Origin: Hyphomicrobium sp.
GTDB lineage: Bacteria; Pseudomonadota; Alphaproteobacteria; Rhizobiales; Hyphomicrobiaceae
NCBI GenBank assembly: GCA_025927515.1
Contig: JAICLG010000106.1
Span: 1-9,697 of the forward strand
Direction of reading: 5' to 3'
Length of the DNA: 9,697 nucleotides
The notes under the pieces are model-generated. The model was not told where the DNA came from and did not search any database. It worked only from the letters and a program-made list of their open reading frames with translations. The position numbers and the translations under genes were made by a program. Below are positions 7,112-9,697 of the stretch, piece after piece. The stretch's first letter is position 1, and each line of letters opens with the position of its first letter.

Positions 7112-8254
7112 TTAATGACTTGCGCGAGCAGCTCGGCTCACGAGCTTAGGGAGGCGGATCGACGCAGATCCTATCCCGGCGGTTGTGTCGTCGGTGAGCA
7201 ACAGTTCGCCCCCAAACGCCCAGAGCGCGCTGCGGGTCGCCCGTTCAAATTGGCTTTCGCGATCCTGCTTGCGATCGAACAGGGCGCCCGTGATCCGCAC
7301 TTCGTTGTAATCTTCAGCCGGCATGAGCTCGATGGTTATGGTCGAGGGTCCGAAGGACTGCATTATTGTGCGTTGCAGTATGGCTCGGAGAACAAAGGAA
7401 ACGATCTGTTTTGGGGCGCGGTACTGGAAGTCCTTTCTTGCGTCCAGTTCGAGTGTCCGAGCGCTGGAATTCCGGGCGAATTTTTCCAGGGTTTCCGTGG
7501 CCGTTTCTGCCATCGAATAAGTTTTCGAGCTGATCGGCTCGCACAGGCTCTCGGCCAAGCCGGCGATAGGCTCTGCCAACGCTCTGCAATGGGCGATGTC
7601 GCGGCGGATCTGATCGGCTGCGGCCGCGATCGTGCCGCTGCAGAACTGCGCTGACCAAGCCGTGCTCTGCGATTGCTGCTGCGGAAGCCGAAGCGTGGAC
7701 GGCAGGCCGGACAGCGTGGAAAGCTTTAGCGCCTCCGCGTCGAGCGCCTGAAGTGGACGGAGGAGTTCCTGCGTGAGGACGGCAAGCAGCTCGAGGCTGG
7801 CATTTTCGGCGTCGGCTTGAATCTCTTCGTGGGGTTCAGCTCGCATCTCGCCAGCGCGCTCGGCATGCAGCGCCTCCTGCATAGCTGCGCACAATTCGTC
7901 GAGATCCCAGGGCTTGGGGAGAAAGCGATGGATGGCTGCGCCGTTTATTGCCTGCTGCAAATCGATATTGGCGTAAGCACTGGTCAGAATGCGAACCGTC
8001 GACGGCCAGGATTTCCGGACGTTACTAAGGAAAGAAACGCCATTATCGCGCGGCATGCGCTCATCGCTGACGACGACGGAAATCGCATCGCCTTCGGCTT
8101 CGAGAATTTTCATCGCCGCTTCTGCGGTATTCGCGGTGACGACATTCGCGTACCTGCCGACTGAGGCCTTGAAATATTTCAGAGAGAGAGGCTCATCATC
8201 GACGAAAAGGATGGTTCCAGCGGCGGCTGCGTCCATTTCCGTAGTGGTGCTCAT
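7112..8254 (-). CDS. Second PhcQ-like response regulator with degenerate kinase-like C-terminus
   Basis: This 380-residue cytoplasmic protein is a paralogue of the regulator at 2980-1733; both share VDDEP, KYFK, a D-x-RMP phospho-site, the SAYA/TAYA segment and KPWD. Receiver residues are Asp19/Asp20, phospho-acceptor Asp64 in SDERMP and Lys114 in LPKPWD. Residues about 152-172 (LELLAVLTQELLRPLQAL) align with a kinase dimerisation helix in which SHELRTPL has become TQELLRPL, putting Gln162 where the phospho-accepting His should be. Residues about 277-370 look like an ATPase-fold remnant without N-box or glycine-rich loops, ending in SASIRLPKL. It therefore should not autophosphorylate and has no DNA-binding domain. 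The ATG at 8254 has only a weak Shine-Dalgarno; Met7 (8236), with GGA just upstream, is an alternative start. It lies upstream of the methyltransferase in the same direction, so it may be the first gene of the operon. The role as adaptor or phosphate sink is inferred. Confidence 0.82.
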   Translation of the reverse strand: MSTTTEMDAAAAGTILFVDDEPLSLKYFKASVGRYANVVTANTAEAAMKILEAEGDAISVVVSDERMPRDNGVSFLSNVRKSWPSTVRILTSAYANIDLQQAINGAAIHRFLPKPWDLDELCAAMQEALHAERAGEMRAEPHEEIQADAENASLELLAVLTQELLRPLQALDAEALKLSTLSGLPSTLRLPQQQSQSTAWSAQFCSGTIAAAADQIRRDIAHCRALAEPIAGLAESLCEPISSKTYSMAETATETLEKFARNSSARTLELDARKDFQYRAPKQIVSFVLRAILQRTIMQSFGPSTITIELMPAEDYNEVRITGALFDRKQDRESQFERATRSALWAFGGELLLTDDTTAGIGSASIRLPKLVSRAARASH

Positions 8255-8279
8255 CTTAAATTCGGGCTCTCATCAATTG

Positions 8280-8342
8280 TCGCCGGCAAGGATGGGCGAT
8301 CTGAAGATAGCTGAAATCTCTGGCGATCAGGATTGCCGGCGA
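8280..8342. repeat. Exact 10-bp inverted repeat with GGCGATC direct repeats
   Basis: TCGCCGGCAA (8280-8289) and TTGCCGGCGA (8333-8342) are perfect reverse complements 43 bp apart. Three copies of GGCGATC lie in or next to this element, at 8295-8301, 8322-8328 and 8338-8344. It sits about 25-90 bp upstream of the regulator gene start at 8254, a good place for a paired operator or a long leader stem. No binding protein can be named. Confidence 0.6.
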
Positions 8343-8434
8343 TCTTGATACTCCGGCTCTCTGTGCCCTCCCTTGCTACTATCACATGTTATTCGACGTA
8401 ATTTGAATCAATGCGCCCGTTCCCTCATTTTGTT

Positions 8435-8456
8435 GATTAATCTGTAGTAGGATTAA
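8435..8456. repeat. GATTAA direct repeat and TTAATC/GATTAA inverted repeat
   Basis: TTAATC (8437-8442) and GATTAA (8451-8456) form a perfect 6-bp inverted repeat around an 8-nt loop. GATTAA also occurs as a direct repeat at 8435-8440 and 8451-8456, 16 bp apart. This lies about 180-200 bp upstream of the regulator gene start and could be a regulator site. Chance is possible in this AT-rich stretch. Confidence 0.35.
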
Positions 8457-8531
8457 ATTTCCGTTTGTACTGTTTCGGAACGGGATGGGGTGCTCCTCCA
8501 TTCCTGATCCAATGGGCCGATACGAGCAGCT

Positions 8532-9697
8532 TTACACGCTCAATAGCAGATGCTCGCGTTCCCAAGGGCTGATGACGCGCATGAATTCTTCGAATTCGCT
8601 GCGTTTCAGCGCCAGGTAGATATGACAGAAGCGTTTGCCCAGGACCTCGTGCAGGTGCGTGTTTTCCTCGAAGTCGGTCAATGCCTCCAGCAGTCCGCGC
8701 GGCAACTGGTGACTGTTGCGATAGGCGTTGCCAACGACGGCGGCGCGGGGCTCGATGGCGCCCTTCATTCCGAGATAGCCACACGCCAAGCTCGCGGCGA
8801 GCGCAAGGTAAGGGTTGGAGTCGGCGCCGGCGAGCCGGTTTTCGACGCGGCGCGCGTTATCGTCGGAAACTGGAACGCGCAGACCGGCGGAGCGATTGTC
8901 ATAACCCCATTCAACGTTGATCGGTGCTGCTCCGTTCGGAACGAGGCGGCGGTATGAATTGACGTAAGGCGCGATGAGGCACATCGCCGAAGGAAGATAA
9001 GTTTGTTGCCCAGCTAGGAAGTGGAAGAAAAGCTTGCTCGGCTCGCCATTCCCGAGCGTGAAGATGTTCTTGCCGCTCTTGGTGTCGACGACGCTCTGGT
9101 GGACGTGCATGGCGCTCCCCGGTTCATTGGCGAGCGGTTTCGCCATGAACGTCGCGTAGCAATTATGCGTGAATGCGGCTTCGCGAATGGTTCTCTTGAA
9201 GAGAAAGACCTGATCCGCGAGATCGACCGGATGGCCATGCAGAAGATTGATTTCGAGCTGCGCGGCGCCGCCTTCGTGAATGATCGTATCGATCTTCAGA
9301 TATTGCCGCTCGGCATAATCATAAATGTCGTCGACGATCTTGTCGTACTCATCGACCGCGCCGAGGCTGTAGGCTTGGCGACCGGCACCAGGACGGCCTG
9401 AACGGCCGGTCGGCGGTTCGAGCGGGTAATCGGGATCGGGATTGGTCTTCGTCAGATAAAATTCGAGTTCCGGCGCAACGACAGGCCGCCATCCCTCTTT
9501 CTCGTAGAGTTCGACGACACGCTTCAGGACGTTGCGCGGCGCGATTTCAACGGGGCTGCCGTCCTGCCAAAGCGCGTCATGGATGACTTGAGCCGTTGGG
9601 CTCGATGCCCACGGTGCGGGCCGGATGGTCGCGAGATCGGGAACCATCGTCATATCGCTCTCGGCGTAGAGCTGTTGACCGTTTTCCTCGAAGCCGA
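8532..9697 (-). CDS. Glutamine-synthetase-family ligase, PuuA-like (gamma-glutamylpolyamine synthetase type), 5'-truncated
   Basis: This is an ATP-dependent glutamate-amine ligase of the type III-like/PuuA glutamine synthetase branch, often acting on putrescine or other amines rather than ammonia. The reading frame stays open to the window edge; the ATG at 9653 is internal, since the upstream frame continues with matching sequence (ending QQLYAESD). About 65 N-terminal residues of a roughly 455-residue protein are missing. Counting from that Met, metal and substrate motifs are APELEFYL (60-67), IHEGGAAQLEINLLHG (125-140), the ATP-site HVHQS (183-187), NSYRRLVPNGAAP (232-244), the arginine-bearing NRSAGLRVP (253-261) and ENRLAGADSNPYLALA (271-286). 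The adenylylation-site tyrosine motif (NLYDLPP) of classical GlnA is absent, as expected for this branch. The exact amine is not decided by the sequence, and no polyamine catabolic partners are in view. Its stop (TAA, 8534-8532) is 277 bp before the signalling genes, so it is probably a separate transcription unit. Confidence 0.92.
   Translation of the reverse strand, partial: GFEENGQQLYAESDMTMVPDLATIRPAPWASSPTAQVIHDALWQDGSPVEIAPRNVLKRVVELYEKEGWRPVVAPELEFYLTKTNPDPDYPLEPPTGRSGRPGAGRQAYSLGAVDEYDKIVDDIYDYAERQYLKIDTIIHEGGAAQLEINLLHGHPVDLADQVFLFKRTIREAAFTHNCYATFMAKPLANEPGSAMHVHQSVVDTKSGKNIFTLGNGEPSKLFFHFLAGQQTYLPSAMCLIAPYVNSYRRLVPNGAAPINVEWGYDNRSAGLRVPVSDDNARRVENRLAGADSNPYLALAASLACGYLGMKGAIEPRAAVVGNAYRNSHQLPRGLLEALTDFEENTHLHEVLGKRFCHIYLALKRSEFEEFMRVISPWEREHLLLSV

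Larger units (their letters stand above)
8255..8531 (-). promoter_or_regulatory. 277-bp intergenic region, likely promoter of the signalling operon
   Basis: The region separates the glutamine-synthetase-like gene from the first regulator gene. It is AT-rich in its upstream part and contains inverted and direct repeats listed separately. A TTGATT on the minus strand at about 8411-8406 may be a -35, but the following sequence offers no good -10 at normal spacing. No strong intrinsic terminator for the ligase gene was seen; only a weak TTCCG/CGGAA pair near 8459-8480. Confidence 0.45.

Noticed and set aside
8459..8480. TTCCG/CGGAA hairpin downstream of the glutamine-synthetase-like gene as a terminator
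   Set aside because: It has only a 5-bp stem with a 12-nt loop and no proper U-run, so it is too weak to call.

Overview
The window carries six protein genes, all on the minus strand, so transcription runs from high to low coordinates. Long plus-strand frames are antisense shadows. The gene families (PuuA-like glutamine synthetase, coniferyl-aldehyde-type dehydrogenase, a hybrid kinase with response regulators) and the moderately high GC suggest an alphaproteobacterium, perhaps a Hyphomicrobiales/Rhizobiales member. That placement is an inference from overall character. No rRNA, convincing tRNA, CRISPR array or insertion sequence was seen.

Layout in transcription order: (i) a glutamine-synthetase-family ligase (9697-8532), missing its 5' end; (ii) a 277-bp regulatory gap with an exact 10-bp inverted repeat and three copies of GGCGATC; (iii) a response regulator with a degenerate kinase-like C-terminus (8254-7112); (iv) a 109-bp leader; (v) a 465-residue SAM-dependent methyltransferase with a PilZ-like N-terminal region (7002-5605); (vi) a 4-bp gap, then an 879-residue membrane hybrid kinase with two complete kinase cores around a receiver domain (5600-2961); (vii) a second response regulator with a degenerate kinase-like C-terminus, overlapping the kinase gene by 20 bp (2980-1733); (viii) a 480-bp non-coding stretch with small hairpins; (ix) a coniferyl-aldehyde-dehydrogenase-like gene (1252-1), missing its 3' end.

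The main reading is that genes (v)-(vii) form a Phc-type quorum-sensing operon. In Ralstonia solanacearum the order is phcB (methyltransferase making a 3-hydroxy fatty acid methyl ester signal), phcS (membrane sensor kinase), phcR (receiver joined to a kinase) and phcQ (response regulator). Here the order is the same, but the phcS-like and phcR-like modules are fused into one polypeptide, and a second phcQ-like regulator lies just upstream. None of the signalling proteins has a recognisable DNA-binding domain, so the final transcriptional effector (PhcA in Ralstonia) is either elsewhere or replaced by protein-protein signalling. The proposed working model is: the methyltransferase makes a diffusible methyl ester, the six-helix membrane domain senses it, phosphate moves through the internal receiver and second kinase, and the two small regulators act as partners or sinks. 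The signal identity and the phosphoflow are inferred.
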